Notes under the pieces: model-generated
Database searches by the model: none
What the model was told of the DNA's origin: nothing
Seen by the model: only the letters and a program-made list of their open reading frames with translations
Assembly: GCA_001298575.1 (NCBI GenBank)
Contig: LJCV01000044.1
Span: 62,001 to 126,000 of the forward strand
From: Actinobacteria bacterium OK074
GTDB taxonomy: Bacteria > Actinomycetota > Actinomycetes > Streptomycetales > Streptomycetaceae
Direction of reading: 5' to 3'
Length of the DNA: 64,000 nucleotides
Translations under genes and position numbers: made by a program
Part shown: positions 8,088 to 21,000 of the stretch, piece by piece
How positions within the stretch are numbered: position 1 is the stretch's first letter
Layout of the letters: each line of letters starts with the position of its first letter

Positions 8088-8837
8088 TCAGCCGGCTGTC
8101 CGCAGGGCGCGCGACAGCCCCAGCGCCGCCGTACGGACGGCGGGCGCGAGCTGGGCCGGGCTGAAGCGGGCCCGCGGTACGGCCACCGAGAGGGCGGCGA
8201 CCGTGGTGCCCCCGGCGAACACGGGAGCCGCGATGCAGCTCGCCCCCGGCGTGGCCTCCTGGTCCTCGTAGGCGAGACCCGAGACGCGGATCTTCTCCAG
8301 GGTCGTACGCAGGCGGGTCGGGTCGGTGATCGAGTACGGGGTGAGGCTCGGCAGCGGGCCGGAGAGCACCTCCTCGGTCAGTTCGGCGTCGGAGAAGGCG
8401 AGCAGGGCCTTGCCCACCGCGGTGCAGCTCAGCGGGAGGCTGCCGCCGATGCGGGAGGGCAGCCGCAGGGCCTCGTGGCCGTGGATGCGTTCGAGGTAGA
8501 CCACCTCCAGGCCCTCGCGGACCCCCAGGTGGACGGTCTCTCGGGTGGCCTCGAACAGGTCCTGGAGGAAGGGCAAGGCGGTCTCGCGCAGGTCGCGGCG
8601 GCGCGGCACCAGCGTGCCCAGTTCGAACAGCTTCGCGCCGAGCCGGTAGTGGGCGCCCGACCGCTCCAGCCAGCCGAGCCGGACCAGGTCCGCGGCCAGC
8701 CGGTGCACCGTCGGCTTGGGCAGACCGGCCCGCTCGGAAAGTTCCGACAGGCGGTACGGGCCGCCGCTCGGATCGAAGCATTCGAGGATGAGCGCGGCCT
8801 TCTCCAGCATGCTGCCGCCCGCCGCGTTCCGTGTCAC
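8088..8837 (-). CDS. IclR-family transcriptional regulator
   Basis: A 249-residue protein with an N-terminal winged helix (MLEKAALILECF, LSELSERAGLPKPTVHRLAADL) and the C-terminal IclR effector domain (from about residue 85; TVHLGVREGLEVVYLERI, SCTAVGKALLAF, ASCIAAPVFAGG). IclR proteins often control catabolism of aromatic or C2/C3 compounds. The GTG start at 8837 lies inside a perfect 17-bp palindrome, which suggests autoregulation. No catabolic operon is adjacent, so the target is open. Confidence 0.9.
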   Translation of the reverse strand: MTRNAAGGSMLEKAALILECFDPSGGPYRLSELSERAGLPKPTVHRLAADLVRLGWLERSGAHYRLGAKLFELGTLVPRRRDLRETALPFLQDLFEATRETVHLGVREGLEVVYLERIHGHEALRLPSRIGGSLPLSCTAVGKALLAFSDAELTEEVLSGPLPSLTPYSITDPTRLRTTLEKIRVSGLAYEDQEATPGASCIAAPVFAGGTTVAALSVAVPRARFSPAQLAPAVRTAALGLSRALRTAG

Positions 8838-8842
8838 GGAAC
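8826..8842. promoter_or_regulatory. Perfect 17-bp palindrome over the IclR start codon
   Basis: GTTCCGTG-T-CACGGAAC is perfectly symmetric around 8834 and contains the GTG start of the IclR gene. Symmetry, length and the TTCCG...CGGAA pattern resemble known IclR-family operators. It probably mediates autorepression; it could also act on a leaderless or near-leaderless transcript. Confidence 0.55.
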
Positions 8843-9032
8843 AAATTCTCCGCCCTCGCCAGGGGGACTGTCCAGATCGCCGTCCGTGCCCCCTACCCCC
8901 TCCATGTCTGGGGCACGACCCGGCCCCCGCTCCGGTGGCAGGCCGGCAGCAGGGCGCTTAGAAAGGTTCAACGTTCACCTGCGTGGGCTCGGACGGGCCC
9001 CGCACCCAGTGCCCTGAAGTGGAGAGACGAAC

Positions 9033-10136
9033 ATGGCCCCCGAGCCTTTCTCTACCGGTCCGGAGCGTCCCCGATCGGGAGAACTCCTGGATCCGACCTC
9101 GATCCACTGGGGAACCGCCCAGCTCGGCGCCCGGCCACCCACGCGAACGGCGACCCCGGGAGCGACGGGCGAGGACGGGGTACCGCGGCAGGACGCTTCC
9201 GGCAGCGGCGGCGCCGCGATAGAGGAGCTGGTGCACACGGCCGTCGTGTCCAGGCCGCTGGACGACGTCGTGCACCTGGTCACCCTGTTGGAGCAGTCGC
9301 CCGACGGGATATCCGTCGCGGAGTCGGCGTTGCGGGTGGCCGCGGTCGCCCGTTCCGTGGACGACGTGACCCGGCTGGTGGAGCTGCTGGGGCACCCGGC
9401 CCACCATGCCGACCTCCGCGACGAGGCGATCCGCATCGCCGCCGAGCAGCGCCCGCTCTCCGACGTCAGCCGTCTGGTGCTGCTGCTGCGCCGCCCGCCG
9501 CACGCCCCGGACGCCGGTTCGCGGGCGGTGCGGGCCGCCGCCGGGCGCCCCGTCGAGGACCTGGTGCAGCTGATCGAGCACCTGGGAGAGGACCGGGACG
9601 CCGCCGACGCCGGTGACCCGAAGAAGGCCGCGAAGGCGGCTTCCGTACGGCGGCCGAGTACTGACGGGCCGAGGCCCGCGCCCCCCGCCGTCGCCCCGCT
9701 CGGCCTGAACGTGAACGGCGTGACGCTGCTCGTGTGGCTGCGCCGGGTCGCGGGTGTGCTGGTGCTGCTCTGCGGGGTGGCGCACTTCCCGTTCGACCGG
9801 AGCGACGCGCCCGCCCACGGCCTCGCGGCCGGGATCGCCGTCGTCGCCGTCTGCGCGCTCGCTGGTCTCGCGCTGTGCTTCAGCGGTTCCCCGGTCGTGG
9901 CCGCCCTGTGCGTCCTGCCGCCCGCCGCGCTGGCCGTGGGGCATCTGCTGGCGACCGGGGTCGGTTCGACGACGCTGTCGTACGTCCTCCAGGCCGACGG
10001 CGTGGCAGCCCCGCTCCCGCAGGTGGCGGCCGTGACCGCCGCGGTCGCCTGTCTGGCGGTCCTGGCCCTGGCCGTGGCCCGACGCCAGGTCGCGGTCGGC
10101 CGGCCGGTCGACTCCGCATCCGTCGGGGGGAGTTGA
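9033..10136 (+). CDS. Repeat-containing membrane protein of unknown function
   Basis: A 367-residue protein in two parts. After a disordered N-terminus, residues ~60-190 contain four degenerate helical repeats of about 33-40 residues, each built on a pattern like RPLDDVVHLVTLLEQSP: SRPLDDVVHLV, ARSVDDVTRLV, QRPLSDVSRLV and GRPVEDLVQLI. A Pro/Ala linker precedes four predicted transmembrane helices (residues ~235-355). The layout suggests a cytoplasmic helical-repeat scaffold tethered to the membrane. I do not recognise a named family. A GGAGAG element upstream supports the ATG at 9033. Confidence 0.75.
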   Translation: MAPEPFSTGPERPRSGELLDPTSIHWGTAQLGARPPTRTATPGATGEDGVPRQDASGSGGAAIEELVHTAVVSRPLDDVVHLVTLLEQSPDGISVAESALRVAAVARSVDDVTRLVELLGHPAHHADLRDEAIRIAAEQRPLSDVSRLVLLLRRPPHAPDAGSRAVRAAAGRPVEDLVQLIEHLGEDRDAADAGDPKKAAKAASVRRPSTDGPRPAPPAVAPLGLNVNGVTLLVWLRRVAGVLVLLCGVAHFPFDRSDAPAHGLAAGIAVVAVCALAGLALCFSGSPVVAALCVLPPAALAVGHLLATGVGSTTLSYVLQADGVAAPLPQVAAVTAAVACLAVLALAVARRQVAVGRPVDSASVGGS

Positions 10137-10334
10137 GGGCACCGGGGCCGGGTCGCCGATCGTGTCGAGGGCGGCCCGGAGCCGGAAGAGGGTCTCGATC
10201 TCCGCGTGTTGGGCGAAGCGGCGCAGGAGGACGCCGATGAGTTCGTCGTCCCCCGCCCGCACCGCGCGCAGGATGCACGGTATGCCTCCGCAGTCGTCGG
10301 CGTCGCTCAAGGATGCTGGGTTCCGTCTCTGCAT
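10137..10334 (-). other. Possible small or decayed coding sequence
   Basis: Reading leftwards from the ATG at 10334, about 60 codons look protein-like and helical (ILRAVRAGDDELIGVLLRRF, then EIETLFRLRAALD). The frame then continues without a stop into the antisense of the preceding gene, where composition becomes noise. No good ribosome binding site is visible. This could be a real small gene with an unusual end, or the remnant of one. Confidence is low. Confidence 0.3.
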
Positions 10335-10479
10335 CCCTTCGTCGTAGCACCTGCCGAAACGGCGGCAGACCTACCGGCGCCCGTTCGGGTGAACGGCGGA
10401 CGTTCCGCGAATGGGCGGCGTACGGCAGGGGCAACGCGCGCGAGCGGCAAGGGAGTTGACGACGGGCGGCCGTCGGCGC

Positions 10480-11055
10480 TCAGCGGGCGAACAGGTACCG
10501 GGTCACCCGGGAGCGGGCCTTGGCGGGGGTGAGGCCGAGGGCCTTGCCGATGGTCTCCCAGGTGAGTTCGTCGGCCTGGGCCGCGTCGGCGGCCTCCCTG
10601 CCGACACGGACGGTGAGGCGTTCGAGCGTGGCCACCGTCTTCAGCGCGGCCACCGGGGCCTGTTCGGCGAGGGCGGTCAGCTGGTCCTCCAACCGTTCGA
10701 GCAGGTCGGTGAGTTCGGCGGGCAGCGGCACCGTCTGGCGTTCGACGGTCTCGATGTGCTCCCACCAGTCGTCGTACGCGGCGGAGGTGTCCAGACCGTC
10801 CAGACGGTCGCCCTCCAGCTCGGCCCAGTCGATCCGGTAGCTCTCCCCGCGCCAGCCGCAGGTGCAGGAGGCCCGCCAGGAGTCCGCCTTGGGGCGGCTC
10901 AACCGGCCGTTGTACGCCCAGAGTTCGCGGGTCTCGTGGATGTTGGCGCCGCTGCCGACGTCGATGTACACGGACTTGGGCTCACTGCCGTCGGCGAGAA
11001 CCGCGCCCACGATGCCCTCGTGGGACTCCCCGTACTCCTCGGTCAGCCACCCCAT
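10480..11055 (-). CDS. Conserved-looking protein of unknown function with C-terminal HTH-like segment
   Basis: A 191-residue protein starting MGWLTEEYGESHEG. Residues ~60-75 read SCTCGWRGESYRIDW, where the CxC pair could bind metal or reflect a beta-strand core. The middle is a helical segment (LTDLLERLEDQLTALAEQ). The end, LTWETIGKALGLTPAKARSR, looks like a sigma-70 region 4-type helix-turn-helix. GGAGGG ten bases before the ATG at 11055 decides the start. The family is not recognised; a DNA-binding role is inferred only from the C-terminal helices. Confidence 0.7.
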   Translation of the reverse strand: MGWLTEEYGESHEGIVGAVLADGSEPKSVYIDVGSGANIHETRELWAYNGRLSRPKADSWRASCTCGWRGESYRIDWAELEGDRLDGLDTSAAYDDWWEHIETVERQTVPLPAELTDLLERLEDQLTALAEQAPVAALKTVATLERLTVRVGREAADAAQADELTWETIGKALGLTPAKARSRVTRYLFAR

Positions 11056-11249
11056 GACGCCGTCTCCCTCCCCGCACCGCCGCGCGCGTCCGCGCCCGCG
11101 TGCCTCCTGGGTCCGAGGATGCCTCAGCCCGGGCCGCCGCGCCGGGTGATTCACCCCAACCGACCGGATTGTTGACCCCCGTACGGCTTCCCGCGGCGGG
11201 TTCCGCGGCGAGTTCCGCGGCGAGTTCCGCGGCGAAGGAGGCTCAACTC

Positions 11250-14215
<2,966 letters not shown>

Positions 14216-14263
14216 GGCGGCCAGAAGCCTTTCGGGTGAGCCGAAGGGCACTCCCGCGTCCGC

Positions 14264-14356
14264 CTACCGGAGGCGGTGGTCCGCGTCCCCGTGCGGCACA
14301 CGAGGAGAGAGCACCCGACCTGACACAGCGTTGATGGGACTCACCTCCTCGGTCAT
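14264..14356 (-). CDS. Candidate 30-codon upstream ORF (leader peptide?)
   Basis: ATG at 14356 to TAG at 14264 encodes 30 residues: MTEEVSPINAVSGR, then VLSPRVPHGDADHRLR. It lies on the same strand as the methyltransferase, ending 48 bp before the ATG at 14215. A hairpin (GCCCTTCGG / CCGAAAGGC) lies between the ORF and the methyltransferase start. The arrangement is like translational attenuation leaders before inducible methyltransferases. Its own ribosome binding site is weak, so this is a candidate only. Confidence 0.4.
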   Translation of the reverse strand: MTEEVSPINAVSGRVLSPRVPHGDADHRLR

Positions 14357-14453
14357 GTCCCGGCAGGGGCGGTCCACGGCCGGGAGCGTCACCCTAGCAA
14401 GGTCCCGGCCGTGCCCTCAAAGCGTTTTCCGCGCCCCCGTGCGCGCGGGCGGT

Positions 14454-15206
14454 TCAGACCTCCGCGGTCGCGTGTTCGGGCACCCGTGCCACCAGGAACC
14501 GGGACCGCCGCCGCAGCCGGAAGCCGAGCGCCTCGTAGAGGCGGATCGCGCCCGTGTTGCCCGCGCCCGTGTGCAGGAACGGGGTCTCGCCGCGTTCCCG
14601 GATGCCGTGCGCGACGGCGCGGACCAGCCGGGTGGCCAGGCCCCGGCCCTGGAACTCCGCGTCGGTGCAGACCGCGCTGATCTCGGTCCAGCCCGGCGGG
14701 TGCAGCCGCTCCCCCGCCATCGCCACCAGGGCGCCCTCGTGTCGGATGCCGAGGTAGGTGCCCATCTCGACGGTGCGCGGCAGGAACGGGCCCGGCTTGG
14801 TGCGGGCGACCAGGTCGAGCATCTCGGGGACGTCCGCCGGGCCGAGCCGTACGGCTTCGGGGTCGGGGGCGGTGACCAGTCCATCGTCGACGAGCTGGAC
14901 GCCCGGGAGGTCGAAGGTCACCTCCCAGCCCGCGGGCGGCTCCCCGGCGAATCCGGCGAACGGGGCGTCCGTGCCGGGGCCGAGGAGCGCGGCGAGGTCC
15001 GCCCAGTCCCCGGCCTCCAGCCGGTCGGGCACGCCGAGCCACGGCGAGACGTCCGCGGGGTAGCGCAGGACGCGCCCGCGGCGTTCGGCGAAGTGGGCGT
15101 GCGGGCCGGTCAGCGCGGCCAGCGCGGGGTTGTCGAGCACGTGCTCGCCCACGCTCCGGAGGTTCCCGGCCACCGTGTCGACGTCTCCGTCCGCGCTCGT
15201 GCTCAC
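14454..15206 (-). CDS. GNAT-family N-acetyltransferase
   Basis: A 250-residue protein whose C-terminal half is a GNAT domain: GALVAMAGERLHPPGWTEI, then ISAVCTDAEFQGRGLATRLV with the acetyl-CoA loop (Q/R-x-x-G-x-G/A), and NTGAIRLYEALGF. The N-terminal ~110 residues are a second, degenerate GNAT-like or accessory domain. The GTG start (15206) overlaps the stop of the upstream oxidoreductase as GTGA, so the two are coupled. The acceptor substrate is unknown. Confidence 0.87.
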   Translation of the reverse strand: MSTSADGDVDTVAGNLRSVGEHVLDNPALAALTGPHAHFAERRGRVLRYPADVSPWLGVPDRLEAGDWADLAALLGPGTDAPFAGFAGEPPAGWEVTFDLPGVQLVDDGLVTAPDPEAVRLGPADVPEMLDLVARTKPGPFLPRTVEMGTYLGIRHEGALVAMAGERLHPPGWTEISAVCTDAEFQGRGLATRLVRAVAHGIRERGETPFLHTGAGNTGAIRLYEALGFRLRRRSRFLVARVPEHATAEV

Positions 15207-16129
15207 TCCCCCACCTCGATCACGATCTTGCCGCGCGCGTGGCCGTCCTCGACCGTGCGCAGCGCCTCTTCCGCCCGCTCCAGCGGGAAGGTCCCGGTGA
15301 CGTGCGGCTTCAGGGCGCCGTCGACGACGAGCCCGGCGACGGTCTCCAGGACGGCGTTGGAGTTGGCGCGGGCCACGCGCGTGCCGCCGAGTTTCCCGAC
15401 GTCCGCCGGGGAGGCGCCCGCGGTGATCAGCTTCGTCCGGTCGGCGACCAACTCGGCCGCCTCGGTGAGCGTCTCGCCGCCGACGAGGTCGTAGACGCCG
15501 TCGACGCCGTCCGGGGCGAGCGCGCGCACCCGGGCGGCCAGTGCGGGCCCCGAGGGCACATGCACGGCGCCGAGCGACTCCAGGAGGTCCTTCTTGCCCT
15601 CGCTCGCGACCGCGAGGACGCGCACCCCGAGGCCCCGGGCGATCTGTACGGCCGCGACGCCGACCCCGCCGCCCGCGCCCGTGACCAGCAGGGTCGCGCC
15701 GGCGGGCAGGGCGAGCTGGTGGACGCCGTCGTAGGCGGTGGCCGCCGCGACCGGCAGGGTGGCCGCGTCCGTGAAGGAGAGCGCGGCGGGCTTGCGGGCG
15801 ATCAGATGGACCGAGAGGAGGGCGTACTCGGAGTAGCCGCCGACGACCGGCCGTCCGAACACCTCGTCCCCGGCGGCGAAGCCGTCCACGCCTTCGCCGG
15901 TCTCCTGGACGATCCCGGCGACCTCGTTGCCGAACACGGCCGGGAAGACGTGCGAGTCGGCGCCGTCGGGGCGCCGCAGGCCGACGCGCTGCTTCCAGTC
16001 GACGGGGTTCACGCCCGCCGCGCGGACCGCGACGAGGACCTGTCCGGGGCCGGGCACGGGCCGCTCCACCTCGGCGAACTCCTCCGTCTCCGGACCGCCG
16101 TACCGGGTGAACACATACGCCTTCGGCAT
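15203..16129 (-). CDS. NADP-dependent quinone oxidoreductase-like enzyme (MDR superfamily)
   Basis: A 308-residue zinc-independent medium-chain dehydrogenase/reductase. An N-terminal GroES-like domain (AVRAAGVNPVDWKQR, VFGNEVAGIVQETGEGV) precedes a nucleotide-binding domain (LLVTGAGGGVGVAAVQIARG). The zinc ligands of alcohol dehydrogenases are absent, pointing to a quinone or enone reductase. ATG 16129 is preceded by GAGGGAG. It is followed by a coupled GNAT gene. The physiological substrate is unknown. Confidence 0.88.
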   Translation of the reverse strand: MPKAYVFTRYGGPETEEFAEVERPVPGPGQVLVAVRAAGVNPVDWKQRVGLRRPDGADSHVFPAVFGNEVAGIVQETGEGVDGFAAGDEVFGRPVVGGYSEYALLSVHLIARKPAALSFTDAATLPVAAATAYDGVHQLALPAGATLLVTGAGGGVGVAAVQIARGLGVRVLAVASEGKKDLLESLGAVHVPSGPALAARVRALAPDGVDGVYDLVGGETLTEAAELVADRTKLITAGASPADVGKLGGTRVARANSNAVLETVAGLVVDGALKPHVTGTFPLERAEEALRTVEDGHARGKIVIEVGE

Positions 16130-16374
16130 CTGCTCCCTCACTCTCCCTCTCCGGGCCGCTGACCGGGCGCCGGGACCGCCGGTGCCACCACCAAGGGCCA
16201 AGGGTGATCACGGTCCGGCTATTCCCGCACCTTGCGGTGGCCGTGCGAGTGTTCATACGGCCGCAACGATCCCGGGACGCGGGCACCGGGCGCGGGCACG
16301 TACCGTGGAGGGCGTACACACACGTCACGCCCGCCCCGGGAGCACCGCCCGGCGGGCCTGGAGGCACCACCCGC

Positions 16375-16972
<598 letters not shown>

Positions 16973-16980
<8 letters not shown>

Positions 16981-17728
16981 GACCTTCACTCCGCCGACGC
17001 GGTTCGCCGTGCCCGGACGCATCGCGGTGAGCAACCGGGCGGCGGCCGTGTGGCAGACCGCGACCCTGACCGAGATCCGCCGGGAGACCCCGCACGCGTC
17101 CAGCTTCCGCTTCGCGGTGCCCGGCTGGACGGGGCATCTGCCCGGCCAGCACCTGATGCTGCGGCTGACCGCGCCGGACGGGTACGTGGCCCAGCGCCAC
17201 TACTCGATCGCCTCGCCGCCGGAGGACTCCGGGCACGTCGAGCTGACCCTGGACCACGTCGAGGGCGGCGAGGTCTCCGGCTGGTTCCACACGGTGGCCC
17301 GGCCCGGGGACGAGGTGGAGGTGCGCGGCCCGCTCAGCGGCTTCTTCGCCTGGCCCGGCGACCGGCCCGCGCTGCTGCTGGGGGCGGGCTCCGGCGTCGT
17401 ACCGCTGATGTCGATGGTGCGCCACCGCCGCCTGCGTGGCTCGGACGTGCCGCTGCGGCTGCTGGTGTCGGCGCGCGGGCCACGGGAGTTGATCTACGCG
17501 GACGAGTACGGCGACGAGACCACGCCGGTGTTCACCCGCACCGCCCCGGCGGGGGTGCCCGTGGGGCGGCTTTCGGCCACCCAGGTGGCACCGGTCGTGG
17601 CCGCGGCGCCGGCGGGCGGCTGGGAGGCGTACGTGTGCGGCTCCAACGCGTTCGCCGAGCACGCCTCCCGGCTGCTGGTGGCGGCCGGGCAGCCGGTGGA
17701 CCGGATCCGGATCGAGCGGTTCGGCTGA
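16973..17728 (+). CDS. Ferredoxin reductase-type FAD/NAD-binding oxidoreductase
   Basis: A 251-residue flavoprotein reductase. The FAD-binding beta barrel carries RHYSIASPPEDSGHVELT (the RxYS motif) and the NAD(P) domain carries LLLGAGSGVVPLMSMVRH. The C-terminal YVCGSNAFAEHA completes the family pattern. There is no 2Fe-2S domain, so electrons go straight to the partner, most likely the molybdopterin protein whose gene it overlaps by 8 bases. The start is GTG 16973 with GGAGGAG upstream. Confidence 0.9.
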
Positions 17729-17762
17729 CCGCCGTGCCCGATGTGATCGCCATGCTTTGTCT

Positions 17763-17782
17763 CGAAAGTATCGAAAGTTTCG
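17763..17782. promoter_or_regulatory. Xylan-type CGAAA-N-TTTCG boxes, distal cluster
   Basis: CGAAAGTTTCG at 17772-17782 is a perfect arm pair around a central G, and CGAAAGTATCG at 17763-17773 is a near copy. From memory, CGAAA-N-TTTCG elements occur upstream of actinobacterial xylanase genes and resemble the BxlR-type operator. They lie about 250 bp upstream of the GH115 gene, just after the ferredoxin reductase stop. Confidence 0.55.
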
Positions 17783-17979
17783 ACCGTCGATCGGCGCGCG
17801 TGCGCCGACCTTGGCGCATCTCCCACTCTTGCACGCGCCGCGCGCTTCTCCCCCGTCAATCGCGCTTTGCACGCATCTTGACCCGGGCGAACCGGCGGTC
17901 CTACATTCCCGAAGCGGTTCGCACCCGTGACGCGCGTTCAGGTACCCAATCATCTGGCGCGCAGGAACTCTCCCGATCG

Positions 17980-17994
17980 TTCGAAACTTTCGAA
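17980..17994. promoter_or_regulatory. Xylan-type box proximal to the GH115 gene
   Basis: TTCGAAACTTTCGAA is a perfect 15-bp palindrome around C17987, containing CGAAACTTTCG, the complement of the distal box at 17772-17782. It lies 36 bp before the GH115 start codon, a position where a repressor would block transcription. The 302-bp gap 17729-18030 holds these boxes and no gene. Confidence 0.6.
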
Positions 17995-18030
17995 TGCCGC
18001 GCAACCCGCAGCCACCGCAAGGGAGTTCGC

Positions 18031-21000
18031 ATGGACGACGACGTCAGACGCCCGGTGAGCAGACGGTCCGTGCTGGGCTGGGCAGCGGCCACGACCGCGC
18101 TCGCAGGACCGCTCGGTTCCTTACCGGGCCTGCCCGGCGACGCCTACGCGGCCGAGCGGTCGGTGCGCCCCACCGACCCGGGCGCATACATCTCCTTCGC
18201 GCCCGTCGCGGGCGGCTTCCCGCTGGTGCGCTCCGGGCGTGCCGTGCCGCTGGTGGTCAGCGGCGACGACTGGCCGGGGGTCGTCCGGGTGGTCGGCGAT
18301 CTGCGGGCCGACATCGAGCGGGTGACCGGCGTACGGCCGGACGTCGTGCGCGACCGGGTTCCCGACGCGGCCGAGATCGCGATCATCGGCACGATCGGCC
18401 GGAGTCCGCTCCTCGACGGTCTCGTCGCCGCCGGGAAACTCGACGTGAGCGCGGTCGACGGCAGCTGGGAGACGTCCTTGCAGACCGTGGTGGAGCGGCC
18501 GTTGCCGGGGGTCGAGCGGGCCTTCGTGATCGCGGGCGGCGACCAGCGCGGGACGATCTTCGGGGCCTACGACGTCTCGCGCGGCATCGGGGTGTCCCCC
18601 TGGCACTACTGGGCCGACGCCGTGCCCGTCCACCGGGACGCCCTGTACGTCCGGCCCGGCCGGCACACGCAGGGCACTCCGGCGGTGAAATACCGCGGTT
18701 TCTTCATCAACGACGAGAACCCGGCCCTGGGCACCTGGGCCCCGGCGACCTTCGGCCCGGGCAGGGCGACGGGCTATGCGGGAGGGTTCAACTCCGCGTT
18801 CTACGCCAAGGTCTTCGAGTTGCTGCTCCGCCTGAAGGCCAACTACCTGTGGCCCGCGGTGTGGGGCCGTGCCTTCGCCGAGGACGACCCGGACAACCAC
18901 GCCACCGCCAAGGCGTACGGCATCGTGATGGGCACCTCGCACGAGGCGCCGATGATGCGCGGCATCGAGGAGTGGAACCGCCACGCGGTCGCCGCCGTCC
19001 GCGACGGCCAGGGCAACATCGTGACGGCGGGCCACGACCCCTACGGCGGCACCGGCGAGTGGTCGTTCCGCTACAACGCCGAGGCCCTCAAGGCGTATTG
19101 GCGCGACGGCATCCAGCGCATGGTCGACCAGGACTTCGAGGGCGTGGTCACCCTCGGCATGCGCGGCAACGGCGACACCGCGCTCGGTGATGGCAACGGC
19201 ATCGAGCTGATGCGGCAGATCATCACCGCCCAACGGCAGATCGTCGCCGACGTAACCGGCAAGGACGTCACGGCGGTTCCGCAGGTCTGGACGATGTACA
19301 AGGAGGTCCAGCACTACTGGGACAGCGGGCTGCGCGTCCCCGACGACGTCACCGTGGTCTTCACCGACGACAACTGGGGCAACGTCCGCAAGCTGCCGGA
19401 CCCCGACTCCGCTCCCCGTACGGGCGGTTACGGCCTCTACTACCACTTCGACTACGTCGGCGGCAGCCGCAGCTACAAGTGGCTCGACACCAACTCCCTG
19501 CCCAACGTCCGCGATCAGCTCCACCAGACGTACGCCTACGGCAGCCACGGGCTGTGGGTCGCCAACTCCGGTGATGTGAAGGGCAACGAGCGGCCCACCC
19601 AGTTCTTCCTCGACTACGCCTGGGCGCCCGGCCGTTGGGGTCCGGAGGCGTTGCCGGAGTGGGATCTCCAGTACGCGCGGCAGAACTTCGACGGCCGGCT
19701 CGCCGCGGACATCGCCCAAGTGCTGCGCGGCTACGAGCAGTTGCAGACCCGCCGGAAACCGGAGCTGCTCAACCGCCGCCAGACCCTGGATCCGGCGCAG
19801 GACCCCGCGAGCGCGTCCGCGGTCGTCACCGACGACAAGGCCACCCCCTTCAGCCAGACCGACTACCGCGAGATCGAGCGGGTCACGCGGGAGTGGCAGG
19901 ACCTGGCGGCCCGGGCCGACGAGGTCGCCTCCGCGCTGCCCGCGAGCGACCAGGACGCGTGGTTCGAGCTGGTCGGCTACGCGGTGTCGGCCACCGCGAA
20001 CCTGTACCTGCTGCGCCAGGCGGAGTTCACCAACCTCCGGTACGCCGCCCAGGGCAGGGCCGCCACCAACGACCGGGCCGACGCCGCCGAGGCCCGCCTG
20101 GCCGACGACCTCGCACTCGCCGACCGCTTCAACTCCCGCACGGCGGGCGGCACATGGCAGGGCTTCCAGACCCAGACCCACATCGGCTACGGCGACACGG
20201 CCCGCTACGGCTCCAGCGCCTCCTGGGCCGACCCGCCGCAGCCCGACCAGCTCTACCCCGCCGTCCGGCGGATCGCCGTCCCCACCACGGCGGAGATGGG
20301 CGTGGCCGTCGACGGCTCCGACGCGTGGTGGCCGCATGCGCGGGGCGGGGCGGTCCTGCCCGCCTTCAGCCCCTACCAGACCCAACCGGCCCAGTACATC
20401 GACGTGTTCAACCGCGGGGCCACCCCCTTCGCGTACACCATCGGCACGGGCGCGCCCTGGCTCACCGTCGACCGGCCCCGCGGCACGGTCGCCCGGGAAC
20501 AACGCGTCACCCTCGCGGTCGACTGGCGCCGCGCCCCGGAGGGCAGCAGCCGCGTCCCGGTCACCGTCACCGGTTCGGAGGGAACGACCGTCGTCGTACA
20601 GGCCGTTGTCGACAACCCGGGCATCCCTCGCGCCCAACTGGCCGGGTTCGTCGAGGCCAACGGCCATGTCGCCATCGAGGCCGAGCACTTCTCCCGCAAC
20701 ATCCCCGCAGGCGGTGTCTCCTGGCGCCGGGTACCGGGCCTCGGCCGCACCGGGGACGGCATGGAGCCGTTCCCCGTCACCGCCGCCGCGCGAACTCCCG
20801 GTTCCGGCCCCCGCCTTGAGTACGACGTCAGCCTGTTCACCACCGGCACGGTCACCGTCTGGGCCCATCTCGCCCCGCGCAACGCGGCGTTGACCACCCC
20901 GGGCCTGCGTTATGCCGTCTCCCTCGACGACGGGGCGCCCCAGTCCGTGGACGTCATCGCCGCGACCGGTTCCGACGACGGCACCATGAACAACCAGTGG

